DNA of 64,000 nucleotides from Stichopus chloronotus (lineage: Eukaryota > Echinodermata > Holothuroidea > Aspidochirotida > Stichopodidae): contig CM037840.1 in the NCBI GenBank assembly GCA_021234535.1, positions 27,347,020 to 27,411,019 of the forward strand. Reading direction: 5' to 3'. Position 1 is the stretch's first letter; each line of letters starts with the position of its first letter. The notes under the pieces are model-generated. The model saw only the letters and a program-made list of their open reading frames with translations. It had not been told where the DNA came from and searched no databases. Of the stretch, positions 24,284-36,390 are shown piece by piece. The position numbers and the translations under genes are program-made.

Positions 24284-24499
24284 TCGTACAAAGAGCTTTT
24301 GCAATACTATTTGAATGTATTACGCTATAATACTGCAATATTATTGCAACTTAATTTAATTGTAATTTTATTTAAACGTAGGAGGGTGGCGTTTGTGCTT
24401 ACAATTTTAAATTTGACCTATATAAGCGGGCTGGACTGGAATGAAGCTGATGGCTAGGCTATAGCCTGGGCCTGTTACGTTAATTAACGTCTTAGCTAT

Positions 24500-24605
24500 A
24501 AAAAAAAAATATATATGTATAATATAGCCTAGGCCTATATATATATCCTATAGGCCTATGTGCGAAGGCCCCTACGCCTAATGCATTAGGCCTATCGCTT
24601 GTGTG
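24500..24605. repeat. TAGGCCTA/TATA low-complexity cluster
   Basis: AT dinucleotide runs are interspersed with several AGGCCTA palindromes (near 24529, 24552, 24587). Such palindromes are frequent in repeats of marine invertebrate genomes. Confidence 0.55.
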
Positions 24606-24663
24606 GTTTGGTTATTGGTTATAACAATAAAATGAAAATATTTTTAAAAGACAATCTCATTTT

Positions 24664-24921
24664 CAGCTTTTGGCATTACAAGCACTTGTTTCCAACCATT
24701 TTCCCGCAAATGTTTGGGCCCTAGGCCTAAGCGGGGGGCATTCATTTGTTTCAAGCTTCAGAAGAACTATTGTAGATCAGGAGTTAGAAATAGCTTCTTT
24801 TCACAAAGATCGAGTTATCGATGAGTGGAATGCTCTTCCTGATTCCATTGGTTCCACTTCTTGTGTGAATGCTTTTAAAAATGCTGTTGATCGTTACTTT
24901 GCTGCTTGTGGGAGAATTTAG
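24664..24921 (+). pseudogene. C-terminal relic of a non-LTR retrotransposon polyprotein
   Basis: The encoded end contains GHSFVSSFRRT, SFHKDRVIDEWNALPDSI and CVNAFKNAVDRYF. This matches the general pattern at the end of many LINE ORF2 proteins: R-V-x(2)-W-N-x-L-P, about ten residues, F-K-x(3)-D. No reverse-transcriptase core is present upstream; the sequence becomes TA-rich low complexity there. It is therefore a short 3' fragment. The clade (for example RTE- or CR1-like) cannot be decided from this piece. It may end soon after 24921; no A tail was seen. Confidence 0.6.
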
Positions 24922-25026
24922 GGTTTTCGGTGGTTCAGGGTCTTTTATGAGGACTTAAGTCCTTCCTGACCTTTACTAAACTAAGCGGCGGTGCGCCTTT
25001 GGGCGGCTGCAAACCGTGAGTGTTGC

Positions 25027-25404
25027 TCAAACGTTAAGCTTTATTTTTAGCTCTATTAGTCTACGCCTAGCAAATATAACCGAGACAGAAGTAGTACTAC
25101 AGGTAGCAGAAGAATCTTCCCGTTTTTCATGAGCAACCCTCTTCACAGCCCGTTTCTGTTTGGAAATATCTGTAAAATACTGGTAGCATTTACGGTGGCA
25201 TCCTCTGTTTTCCGGTATTGGTAAGACGTACAAATCATCACACGAATTGTTTTCAAGAAAACACCTGGATACTTCGGCCTGTTTACCATCTAAATTCTCC
25301 CATACTTGTACACCATGCAAAAAAGTTCTCCAAGTTTTTTCGTTAAATGGCCTAATTTCCTCATTTGTTTCAAAAACATGTGCATAACAGACACTTTGAG
25401 ACAT
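25027..25404 (-). CDS. Unidentified reading frame with a Cys/His motif
   Basis: The frame is open from the ATG at 25402-25404 (MSQSVCYAHVF) to a stop at 25027, about 125 residues, and also stays open further upstream to 25485. Around its middle it has RCFLENNSC, then a Pro-containing link and GCHRKCYQYFT, followed by a basic stretch (KQKRAVKRVAHEKRE). The Cys-x6-Cys then Cys-His-x2-Cys spacing suggests a small metal-binding fold. It resembles the start of many uncharacterised invertebrate proteins, some probably transposon-linked. It could be a first exon, since the C-terminal 20 residues look less protein-like. Function unknown. Confidence 0.4.
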   Translation of the reverse strand: MSQSVCYAHVFETNEEIRPFNEKTWRTFLHGVQVWENLDGKQAEVSRCFLENNSCDDLYVLPIPENRGCHRKCYQYFTDISKQKRAVKRVAHEKREDSSATCSTTSVSVIFARRRLIELKIKLNV

Positions 25405-25485
25405 TTTACTTTCGATTTTGATCTTTTTGGATACGCGGGAAGTATTACTGTGTGTATACTGCGCGCACCTAGGCCTAAATTGCAC

Positions 25486-27332
25486 TAGCGGACGACACTC
25501 CGTTCAGACAATTCCTAGACGAAATTTGATTGGTTGAAAAGTAATTTATGACTACGTACACCTGACGTCAGTGGCTCCTCGTTCGTGGCGTTATCACAGA
25601 AAAGTGGGGATCTTTTCTTCATTATTTTTTTCATTTGTGACCACCTCCACGCGGGATTGATTAAGTTTCTATATGAAAGATATTTTATCTTCATATTCAA
25701 CATTTTTCCTTCCCCCGCCGTTTGCGGGAGAACAAGACAAGACATTAGAGGTGAACGCCCCATAGTCTAAATGATGTGGTAAGGTCTTGTGTTACGGTAC
25801 AGGTTTACAGTCACTGACGATCATGGAGTGGCAGGCAATGATCCCCAAGACTCCACCCATATGTGGGCCAATGAAATTGTTTGGAGGATTTAAACCTAGA
25901 TAGGAAAACGAATCTTTTAGGTAAAGATTATCTTCATATCCGTAGCACACCTTCGTCCCAACAAATTGCATATGCGTACATTTACTTATGAAAGAATTTT
26001 CCAAACTGGTGGAGGTCCGTGCTACCAGTCTACCTCCCCCTTCCCCATAAGAATAAAGGAAACGCCAGCAAGGACTCGTATCGTGCAGTGTTTCAGTTAT
26101 TGTTAGAATGGCTCGAATGCTAGAATTGTCATTGCTGGAGTAATACGAGCTCCTCCTTCCAATACTAAGGCGATGAAGATGGAGGTGTACAATAAAAAAA
26201 AAAAAATGAATGAGTATTCAAGAATGGACTTAATCCTGTAGTCAACTCACTCGGCTGGAAGCAAATTCTTATTGAATGTTCTCATCCGTACGCACTTGCT
26301 GCTCGTAAGTTTGACCTTGTTCTACATGAGCCACCTTTAAGAAGAACAATTACTCTAACAGGTTCCGGATCTCTGTGTCATGAACATGGTTCTCAAAAAG
26401 GCAACTCAGTGGCATGTAACAGTGTCACTGTTACACCAATAGATAACGTAAACACTGGCGGAAGATACTTCCCGCGCAATTGCAACAGTCCAATCAGGGA
26501 GCACCGTGGCAGCTCACTGGAACAATCTTCACGCAATCTTACCTCTTGACTGACATAGTTTTAAACCACTGTATCATAGTCAAGTTGTCACTAGCTTATA
26601 CATTAATATATACTACCACGTACCCACTCAAGAATTTCCTCATACTTTGGGGATCTAGAATGTTGACCCGTCTGATTGTCTGACAAACTGTGATTGGTTC
26701 AACGACAAGGAGGCAAGAACATACTGATATCGAATCGCAAATGAAAGTAAGTCGTCGACAAGAACAAGATCTTATGATTGTTTATCCTGAAATCTGAAAC
26801 CGATACCATCTTCCTCCGCATCTTCCTCATCAATCCTTCCTGCTTTATCAGATTTATATCTCCATAACCTTTCCTATTTAACATTGTGTTCGTTCTGAGG
26901 TAGTTCATGTTTATCGTGCCCCTGTCTGCCGCGCTGTAACCTACGCATTTGGACCGTAGCCAAATAATTACAACAGTTGTTATTACGAACGTAGCAAGAA
27001 GAAAAACATCATTGAGTGTAGACTTACGAGGAATGTCAAAGAACAATAAATTACTACTTTTAAAGAAAATATAAGGGGGAGGTATACGTAAACTTAATGC
27101 ATCTCAGTTTGCAGGAAGTCTTTTCGATTGCAGTCTAAGCTCGGTTAGATCGATCGAGAGAGAACTCTTACATCTGTAATCAAAGGTGCACAATATGGTG
27201 AGCTTTCTTTTTAATACCACGAAGAATGCACTGAGGCCATTACATTGCCTCATCCATAGATACTGAAGCTGCTGCTGTCTTATCATTCAAAACAGTAGCC
27301 TATCACCAGTCAGACCTTCGTCGCCTGTCGGT
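25486..27332. other. Spacer with an A-tail-like run and one open stretch
   Basis: AATAAAAAAAAAAAAATG occurs near 26190-26207 and may be the 3' end of an old retroposed sequence on the plus strand. Immediately after, 26214-26549 is open for about 111 codons without a start codon (including NSLGWKQILIECSHPY), with no recognised domain. Nothing else can be supported. Confidence 0.4.
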
Positions 27333-27337
27333 TATTA

Positions 27338-27573
27338 GGGAGCTTTCGATTGATACATCCATTAGTCGACTTCTACGATTGTTACGTCATTTTTTAGCCT
27401 ACGCGCATGCGTCGCGTCGTCTCCTTCGTCCACTGTCCAAATCCAGGACGTCAAAACCACGGTTTATGATTTGTGTAGTGGACGAGGGAGACGACGTGAG
27501 GCATGCGCATAAGCTAAAAAATGACGTAGCAATCGTAGCAGTCGACTAGTGGACGTATCAATCGAAAGCTCCC
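27338..27573. mobile_element. Foldback / MITE element with about 97-bp inverted repeats
   Basis: The left arm begins GGGAGCTTTCGATTGATAC and the right arm is its inverse, ending GTATCAATCGAAAGCTCCC. The arms extend about 97 bp with roughly ten mismatches, leaving a centre of about 40 bp. Both sides are flanked by TATTA (27333-27337 and 27574-27578), which is, or includes, the target-site duplication. Because the repeat end and target overlap, the true duplication could also be the internal ATT. No coding capacity. The superfamily is undecided. Confidence 0.85.
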
Positions 27574-27578
27574 TATTA

Positions 27579-28799
27579 GCTGACTTGACAAGCACAACAT
27601 TTGCTGATAGGGTATATCGAATACACCAATATGGCATTCCAGGAAAATATCTTTAACCATTATAAGACCAGTCAATCTCACCGATAAGCATGTGCAAAAG
27701 CTTCATCTCCTCAAAACACTATGGAAGTGATGAGTAACGGGAGATGCATCTATTAAAGGCTGGCACTGCTTTGGTACAGAAATCTTGGTATTCGAACTAA
27801 CGCAACTTTGTCTTCAGTCGTTATGAGGATCTCAAAGAAAACCTGTAAAATTTAAACTCTAAAATCAAGATATGCTGGGGGGTGCGTATATCCCCTTACA
27901 TCCCTCAAATGCTAAATTGTTGTTCAAGAAAATCACGTACATGCATAGACTTCATAACTGACGTGGCATTACTCATGGATTATCTCTGACTGCATTCGTA
28001 ATACCAAAGTCCGCGAACTATCGCTTCGATTCCGACTGAATTGACATACAGATTGTAAGCTGTTAAAATACATGTATACCGACCTACCGTAATCACTTAC
28101 AGTCAGGAGCACTTAGTACTTTTTTCCATGTAGGCTATAAATATTTCAGGCTCATTTGAGTCAATCTCCCCAGTGCTAACAAAATTCCTGTAATTCGCTT
28201 GAAATCACGTCTCGAAAAATCCCTTTTCTGCATGATACAACATGAGGTGTTATCGAGACATACCGTAATGGTAAGGTTTATTCCTTCGATGAAACCCTAC
28301 ATGTATGATATCATGTGAGGATTGGCTGGTCAATCATCAAACGTTAAGAAAGACTCTATAAATATAGAGACCTTGGATCTTAGATGAGAGAAATCTCTAA
28401 TTGTCCGCAGGTGTTTTTGGTATGTACGTTAGAGAAGGGTTACATAAAAGCACAACACCTGCTGGGAAGTTTAGTATATGCAGTGACTATTCTTCTAAGG
28501 AATTCTACTAAATACCTCACCACGTCAAAGGTGGCCAGGTGTCCTCTGAGGCGGTCATGTGTAGTCAACAAGAGAAGGATCAAGAAACACACTGTTACAT
28601 CATGTAATCTCTCGCGAAGACAACAAGAGAAATATCTATGATAATTCATGGGTAGATCTTGCACTTTCTAGCCTGCAAAAGTCAGAAAAAAAAAAGAAAG
28701 TTACATTATGAGAAGGCATGAGAACCAACACTTATACCTACCTTTTATTCAACGGAATCTCCCTGGCAAGGATTTTCTTCTTACATTTCAAAATAATGC
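27579..28799. other. Spacer without a recognised gene
   Basis: AT-rich sequence with only short reading frames lacking recognisable domains. Confidence 0.55.
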
Positions 28800-30590
28800 T
28801 ATTAATGTAAAGACTAGGGAAAGCAGAAGACAGTTTCAAAATGATGATATTCAAAGGTATTCATTTTGCAGTGGTGACTTATGCACAGTACTAGTGTGAC
28901 TAAATCGCCCACAGTTTAAAATTGGGCGCATAATTGGTATAGAGGAAACCTTACAAAATACCCCCCCCCCCCACCACCACACCACCGCCATCAAACAATC
29001 TTTTTTTCATTTAGTTTCCAACCCTACATCCCCAGAATCGTTACCTTTTCAACACTGCATCAGGCAGGATGTTAAAAGCATTACGCAAAGTGAGTACATT
29101 GTATACACAGTAGACTACCAGGTTCATAATAATGGAATAATTGTTCACTTTCATAATAAATAAATCCCGAAGATGATACGTCACTCTTGTGAACGGTTGT
29201 TCTTTAATCTCTTGTGACTATAGGTATAGGTCATTCCAATCCAGGAAGTACTGAGTCACCTATGGTCTGATGACAGTACTAAACTACGACGTGCACGTGA
29301 ATAATCGCTCCAAGTACAACCAGCTAAAATTGCTTGAATTATGATAACTGATTTATGAAATGATTTATAATTTCTTATTCAGGGCGTTCCGGGGTTGGGT
29401 TTCCTATTGTCTTATGCAGAGTATCATGTTTATTTTCTCAATTGATTATCAAACCCTTTGGACCCAAAATGGCGCGAATAAATTTTTTATTTTTATTTTT
29501 ATATTTTTAATAAATTGTAATATTTTTAATATTTTATATTTTAATAAATTGCAATTTTGCTAAAGAATGTGACAAAAGAAGTTCGTCACATTTTTTAGAG
29601 TTTTTTTTTTTTTTGTCAGATGTACGGGACTACCTTGAAACAAACCAAAGTCCTTACAAAATGTTTACAAATATTCTTATTTAGCGACCAAGAGATAAGT
29701 TTTTCAACTGTAAGGACAGTTTTGAAGAACAGTTCGACAATTTGGGTCTTGGTACAAATCTTTCCAACACAAGTCTCATTTGATTGGAACAAGTTAAAAG
29801 TGAAGAATACTAAAATTCAAGAAAATACAGGTTTTACATAAAGTTGAATGGATATGTAATACAGAGTTACGGGCAACAGATCGATAATGTCTGATATTTT
29901 CTTAGCAGAACGTGTGGACGGATTCATATTAACTTACAAAGTAAACTTATATAACTAGATTTTTGGTTAGACCACAACTTTGACCACTGCTTTGTGGATC
30001 GAATTGGTTCTGAACCTGCAAAAGTGCAGTATATCTCTCCCATACAAAGATATATATATATTTATATAAATATAAATATATATATATATAGGATTATCAA
30101 AAGAAATACTGACACTGCACAACACTAGATGTCATCTGTTTTGCATTTTTATCACACTTTGAAACAGTTGCAAAGACAATTCCAACGGATGTTGCTAATG
30201 GTTTAACTTGCAACTCCTGAATGAGGGTAGCCCTTTCCTGGATCCATGTCACATGACTTTTAATCGTGATTGTTCTCTTTTTATGGAACGGATACGTATC
30301 ACTGTTTTGTTTGGTAACCATTTTCATCGATGTGGATGTCAGATTGCCATCTAGGAACACTTTTGTTTTTGTACAACTTTCGCAATTTCATTCGACTGAG
30401 GTTATGAAAATGTTCATTTAGTCCTTCTTGCTATAAATGTAGACCTATTGAGGACGTTTACAATTCGCTGATTAAAGAAATGAGGATATCTTAATCGCAG
30501 AATGAACCATTTCATAACCGTACTCAATACGAACTGGGGGCGAAGCCAACTAGCCATTTCTTTCTTTTCAAATTTCAAGTTAATTCTATC
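28800..30590 (+). repeat. Complex repeat array, unit A
   Basis: First of three co-linear diverged units. Landmarks in order are: GCAGAAGACAGTTTCAAAAT (28822), AATCGCCCACAGTTT (28903), the CATCAGGCAGGAT block (29058), GTGCACGTGAATAATCGCT (29290), GGGCGTTCCGGGGTTGG (29382), ATGTACGGGACTACCTTGA (29620), TGGATCCATGTCACATGACTTTT (30239), and GCGAAGCCAACTAGCCAT (30540). Compared with unit B it lacks the roughly 0.9-kb middle part. An AT microsatellite is embedded near 30048-30092. Confidence 0.7.
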
Positions 30591-33050
30591 ACAGTCAAGA
30601 CTGAGGAAAACAGAAGACAGTTTCAAAATAATGACACTGAAAGGTATTCACCTCCGTCAGTGGTGACTTGGTTACGTCAGTGTCACTAAATCGCCTTCAG
30701 TTTCCCATTGGGAGCATGATTGTTATAGAGGAAACCTTACGAACTACCCCCAGTCAAACAACATTTTTTTTTCAGATTCCAACCCTTCATCGCCACACTT
30801 ATCATCTTCTCAAAACTGCATCATGCAGGATTTTAAAAATGTTTCCCAAAGTGCAAACATTGTGTACACAGTAGACGAACAATTTCAAAATAATGAAACA
30901 ATCGTTTCATAATAAATAAATCCCGATGATGCTTAGTAATTCCTATAGGCGGTTGTTTTTTGATTTCTTGTGACTATAGGTAGAGGTCATTCATATCCAG
31001 GAAGCACTGAATCATGATCTGACGAAGGTACTGAACTACGAAGTGCACGTGAATAATCGCTCGAAGTACAACCAGCAGTAATGATAATAACTGATTTATG
31101 AAATGTTTTATATTTTGTCATTCAGGGCGTTCCGGGGTTGGGTTTTCCTGTTGTGTTTATGCAGAGTATCATGTTTATTTCATGAAATTTATTATCAAAC
31201 CCTTTTGACCTACAATGGCGTGATTACAGATCGCATGTGCTGGTGTGAGCAACTAAAGGGTTTGACCTATAAAGAGGCTTATAGAGTTGATATTGTTTAT
31301 TTTGTGACAAGCGAAAACGTTTAGTTTGTCTCATATAGTCATGTGTCTATTCTTGACGGATTCTGAAATGTCAGTAAGAAATCCTAGTTTTTTATATGAA
31401 CTATATATATAGATGAAATACATGCTTAGTACCTAGGCCTAATGGTAAAAAGTGTCTGGTCACAGATTTCCAAGTGATTTTGATTTTAGGTTATCAGCCT
31501 CGCCTCAGTTGTGTTTCAGATCTTCCGAATTTCTTAGTTTCGTCATTTACCATCGACATATGAGTACTGTGACGTCTGGGATCACTTTCAGGTTGTTTTA
31601 GAGACCGAAAGTGTCGTAGAGATATTTCGGTCTTGTCAAGGGGGCGGGAGCCATCGCTCAAAACTTTCATCCCTTCTAGCTCAAAAATCTGAAATGTTGA
31701 CATATACGGAAATTTTTAATTGCCATGATAGGCCAGGCATAAAACCAGTTGCAATGACATGACAGGTATCGAATCTTTGATATGACATACCTTGCATTCA
31801 CGTATAAGAGGCCTACGAAGGTCGGTATTTTAGTTTGTAAGTCAATGGGAGAGATTAATTGTGGTATGGTACCTTCGGCAAATTTGTCCATAACTATAAC
31901 ATTGCCCGCCAGTCGCTAATCTTGCAAATAAAATTTCAACGTACCGACTCGTTCCTACGCTTATTACGTAGACCACTTGATGTGCCTTGCTAAACATGTG
32001 CACACCTTCTGCAACTTCCGAGTTTTTGCGGAAATTGATAAAATGTCATAATAAAATGTAGTGTTGATTATTCCAATTGCGTAGTTAGAAACGTAACTAT
32101 TCTTAAGAGAACATACTGACATATGTAGGAGAATCACATAATGAATACCTCTTTATGGTAAGTAAACATATTTTTTTCCTCCTACGGTATGGGACTTTCG
32201 CCGAGATCATGTCCCACCAATGACTGCAAAATGTCTCACAGGTGGGACACCTGGAAAAGCCTACTTTAATTTGAAAACACAGGCCCTAACCTAAACGGCC
32301 CTAACACTCACAGCCTTGTTACTGATCCTGTGGTGAACTTCTTTGTCACATTTTTTGGCAAGATTACAATTTTAGCAGAACCTGTTTTTTGTCAGATGTA
32401 CGGGACTACCTTGACACTAACCAAAGTCCTTACAAAATGTTTACAAATATCCTATGTAGCGACCAAGAGATACGTTTTTCAACTGTACAACGACAGTTTT
32501 GAAGAACAGTTCAACAATTTGTACAAATCTCTCCAACACAAGTCTCATTTGAGTGTAACAAATTTAAAACTGAAGAATATTGAAATTGAAGAAAATAAAG
32601 CTTTTACATAAAGTTGAATGGATATGTAATACAGAGGTAAGGGCAACTTATCGATAATGTCTGTTATTTTCTTAACAGAACTTGTGGGTGGGATTTATAT
32701 TAACTTACAAATTAAACTTATAAAACTAGATTCGTGGTTAGACCACAGGTTTGACCTCTGCTTTATGGATCGAATTGGTTCTGAACCTGCAAAAGTGCAG
32801 TATATCTCTTCCATACAAACGTGTTGAGATTGTGCTTATAGCGTATCAAAAGAAATACTGACAATGCACCAACACTAGATGTCATCTGTTTGCATTTTTA
32901 TCAAACTTTGAAAAGTGATATCTCAAAAACAGTTATGAAGAAAATTTTAACGCAGTTTTACCTAGGGTTTAAATTTGCAACTCCTGAATGACGGAGGCTA
33001 GCTCTTTCCTAGATCCATGTCACATGACTTTTAATCTTGCATCTTTAACA
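30591..33050 (+). repeat. Complex repeat array, unit B (most complete middle section)
   Basis: Repeats the landmarks of unit A: ACAGAAGACAGTTTCAAAAT at 30609, GCATCATGCAGGATTTTAAA near 30817, GGGCGTTCCGGGGTTGG near 31126, ATGTACGGGACTACCTTGA at 32396. It adds a section (about 31420-32330) found otherwise in unit C, with the marker GTGTCTGGTCACAGATTTCC. The unit ends abruptly near 33045, where unit C resumes in mid-landmark (ACACTGCATCATGCAGG), suggesting unequal exchange or deletion. Confidence 0.7.
32396..32611 (+). CDS. Candidate terminal exon within repeat unit B
   Basis: Directly follows a TTTTTTGTCAG acceptor-like tract and stays open for 71 codons from an ATG (MYGTTLTLTKVLTKCLQIS) to a TAA at 32609-32611. 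The end contains KNIEIEENKAFT. Unit A has the same acceptor, start and stop (29620-29841), but its middle is frame-shifted. Unit C has the acceptor (35538-35548), but its frame stops after about 28 codons. The sequence also opens upstream to 32330. No domain was recognised. The preserved boundaries are suggestive but could simply reflect shared repeat ancestry. Confidence 0.35.
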   Translation: MYGTTLTLTKVLTKCLQISYVATKRYVFQLYNDSFEEQFNNLYKSLQHKSHLSVTNLKLKNIEIEENKAFT

Positions 33051-36000
33051 CTGCATCATGCAGGATTTTAAAAATGTTTCCCAAAGTGCAAACATTGTAT
33101 ACACAGTAGACGATCAATTTCATAATAACGAAACAGTCGTTTCATAATAAATAAATCTCGATGATGCTAAGACACTCCTGTAGACCCTGGTTCTTTGATC
33201 TCTCGTGACTATACGTAGAGGTCACTCCATCCAGGAAGTACTGAGTCACATATGGTCTGATGACGGTACTAAAATACGACGTGCACGTGAATAATCGCTC
33301 GAAGTACAACCAGCAGTTATGATAATAACTGATTTATGAAATGGTTTATATGTTGTCATTCAGGGCGTTCCGGGGTTGGTTTTCCTGTTGTCTTTATGCA
33401 GCAACTAAAGGTTTTGACCTTCAAAGAGGCTTATAGAGTTGATATCGTTTACTTTAGGACAAGTTAGAAGAACAGGGGTTGGATACATGCTTAGTACTTA
33501 ATGGTAAAAAGTGTCTGGTCACAGACTTCCAAGTGATTTTTATTTAATGCTACCAGCCTCGCCTCAGTTGTGTTTCAAATCTTCAGAATTTCTTAGTTTG
33601 GACATTTATCATCAACATACGAGTACTGTGACGTCTGGGATCACGAAAACGTTTTTTCATAAACCGTTTTTTTTTTTTTTTTTTTAGACAATTGAAAGTG
33701 TTAGAGATATTTCGGTCAGTCAGTCTTGTCAAGGGGGTGGGAGCCACCTCTCAAAACTGTCATCCCTTCTAGCTCCAAAACTGAGTGGTCGACATACGGA
33801 AATGCTTAATTGCCATGATAGGCCAGGCTTATAACTAGTTGCAATCACATGACAGGTATCGAATCTCTGATATGACCTTGCAAGCACGTTTTAGAGGCCT
33901 TCGAGGGTCGGTATTTTAGTGTGTAAGTCAATAGGAGAGATTAATGGTGGTGTGGTTTTGTCTATGACTATAACATTGCCAGTCGCTAATCTTACAAATT
34001 AATTTTCAACTTCCCGACGCCTTCCGACGCCTTTCACGGATACCACTTGATGCTGTGTACCTTCCTAAACATGTGCTCACCTTCTGCAACTTGCGAGTTT
34101 TGGGGGAAATTGATAAAATGCTACAATAAAATGTAGTCATTTGCATACATGGCAAAAGCTCTAAAGCTCTATAAACACCAGTCTATCTTGATTCCGAAGA
34201 GAAAACCAGTTGTCCCATGGCGTGACTGTCGACAACAACTTTTGCATCAATATATTGTTCTACGTATCTTCTCTTTTTTTCAAAAGGATACAAGCAGGTG
34301 TGAATAGAATACTGGTTACTTGGATACCAACTGGTACTTAGATATATCAATCGAAAGTAAAATGGCGCCCTTAGCAGTACTCATCTCTTATCAATCGAAA
34401 CTCTTATCACACCGGAGAAAATCTTAGGACTAGCATGCCGTCTGCTATGAGCGCGTAGAATTGCTGGTAAATTGCTGCTAGTAATTAAAACCAAATTTTT
34501 TTAAGCTTACTAATCCTTGTTAAGGTACAAAAATGACGCTGAAACCCACAGAAAGGCTAAAACGTCTATTTCAAATGGTTTCTAACTTCTCAGTCGATTA
34601 ACTAATGGTATATGATTTTCCAACCTCATTAATTATGCAAGTAAATATGAAAACCATCTGCGAGGTAGATGCTACAATAAAACGACAAACAAAGACAAAA
34701 AAAAAATAAAAGAGGTAAGCAATTGCAAATAAAAAGGTGAGCATTATTGTCACACCAACCTTGAAAGTGCGTCCTGCTCCAACGTCCTGTATTTTTGTTG
34801 ATGCTACCAATAAACCCCTGGTCCAGAGATTTTTAACCTTTTTTTGTGAATGTCGTCCCAAATTGGCATTTACAAATGCATCACGTCTCATCATTGTTAA
34901 GTTAAGTTAAGTTAAGTTAAGTTAAGTTAAGTTAAGTTAAGTTAAGTTAAGTTAAGTTAAGTTAAGTTAAGTTAAGTTAAGTTAAGTTAAGTTAAGTTAA
35001 GTTAGGGAGACCAATAATGAGTACCGAACGAGGGAGGGCGCTCTTGGTAAGGGGCTCCCCTGATATGTGAAAAATGTTTGATAAAACCATTTCAAATGGT
35101 TCAGTTTTTGTGACATTTATTACTTTCATTTAAGGTCCTTAGATCTTATTCCGTCATAGATTACAGCATTGTCACTGTACACGGTATACTTTGACATACG
35201 TTTGGTCATTCGGTTGCGTTAGAAATGTAAATCTTCTTAACGGAACGTACTGACATCTACGGAAGAACAGTATTACGTAAGGGTAATACCCCAATTATGG
35301 TCAGTAAGCAAAAGGTTTTCATTCTACGGTGTGGGACCGTGGCCGATCTCATGTCCCACCAATGACTACGAATTAAATGTCTTAGATGTGGGACACCTGG
35401 ATCACCATACGTTGATAACACAGACCTAACCTAAACGACTCTAACAGTAACAGAGTTGTTACTGACCCTGTGACGACCTCCTTTGTCACATTTTTTAGCG
35501 AAGCAATGATTTTAGCAGAACTTGTTTTGTTGTTTTTTTTTTTGTCAGATATGTACGAGACTTCCTGGAAATTAACCAAAACCCTTACAAAAATGTTTAC
35601 AAATATCTTATGTAAAGACCAAGGGATAAGCTTTTGAACAACAGCAACAGTTCAACAATTTGCTTCTTTGTACGAATCTTCCCTTTCATGTCTCCACGTT
35701 AATCATCGATAATTAAGCAACATAAGTCCCCGTTTGCTTGGAACAACTAAGTTTAAATCGAAGCATATACAGCTTTACATAATGTTGAATGGGGATACTT
35801 AATACAGTTACTAGCCAGGCATCGATGATGTCTTTTACTTTCTTAATAACAGAACTTGTGGGCGGATTCACATTAACTTATAAAGTACACTTGTATAACA
35901 GGATTTGTGGTTACACCACCGTAACCACTGTTTATGAAAAGAGTTGATTCGGGACATGCAAACGTGCAGTATGCGTATATCTCTTCCATGCAAATGTCTT

Positions 36001-36390
36001 GAGATTGCGCTCGTCCATTGTTGCACTCTCTGACGGAAGCTTAGTCGAGGATTACGTTAATCTTGAATGTATTCCTAACATGGAATCGACAGATATCATT
36101 GGTATTATTGTTTTGTTTGGTAGCTTTTTTTTTGTTTTCTTCGAGGTGGTGACAAATGGCCAACTGATTGTCAAACTTTTGGGGGGCGGAACGACCTTCG
36201 CAATTACATTGCCCTGCGTTTAAGAAAATGTTCATTTAGTTCTCTTTGCCAGAGGCAGGCCTATTTAAATTGCATGTAGACATTCGCAAAGTGATGATTA
36301 AACAATGACGATAATCACAGAATATAGCCATTCCGGTCTTTACTCAAGAGGCACCACTGGCGAAGCCGACTAGTCATCCGGATAGTTTTT
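33051..36390 (+). repeat. Complex repeat array, unit C (interrupted)
   Basis: Carries the landmarks GCATCATGCAGGATTTTAAA (33052), GTGCACGTGAATAATCGCT (33281), GGGCGTTCCGGGGTTGG (33363) and GTGTCTGGTCACAGACTTCC (33512). After an interruption (about 34140-35190) follow the ATGTCCCACCAATGACT block (35350), TGTACGAGACTTCCTGGAA (35552), and GGCGAAGCCGACTAGTCAT near 36358. The interruption contains a GTTAA microsatellite and a dispersed sequence that recurs at 59.1-60.1 kb. Confidence 0.65.
34896..35004. repeat. (GTTAA)n pentanucleotide microsatellite
   Basis: Perfect, uninterrupted repetition of the five-base unit for 109 bp (about 21.8 units). It lies in the interrupting segment of repeat unit C. 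It has no spacers, so it is not a CRISPR array. Confidence 0.97.

Noticed and set aside
26214..26549. Plus-strand stretch open for about 111 codons after an A-run
   Set aside because: There is no start codon and no domain. The NSLGW start recalls LINE C-termini, but the rest does not fit that pattern.
34896..35004. CRISPR array or telomeric repeat
   Set aside because: The pentamer array has no spacers and is not a known animal telomere unit.
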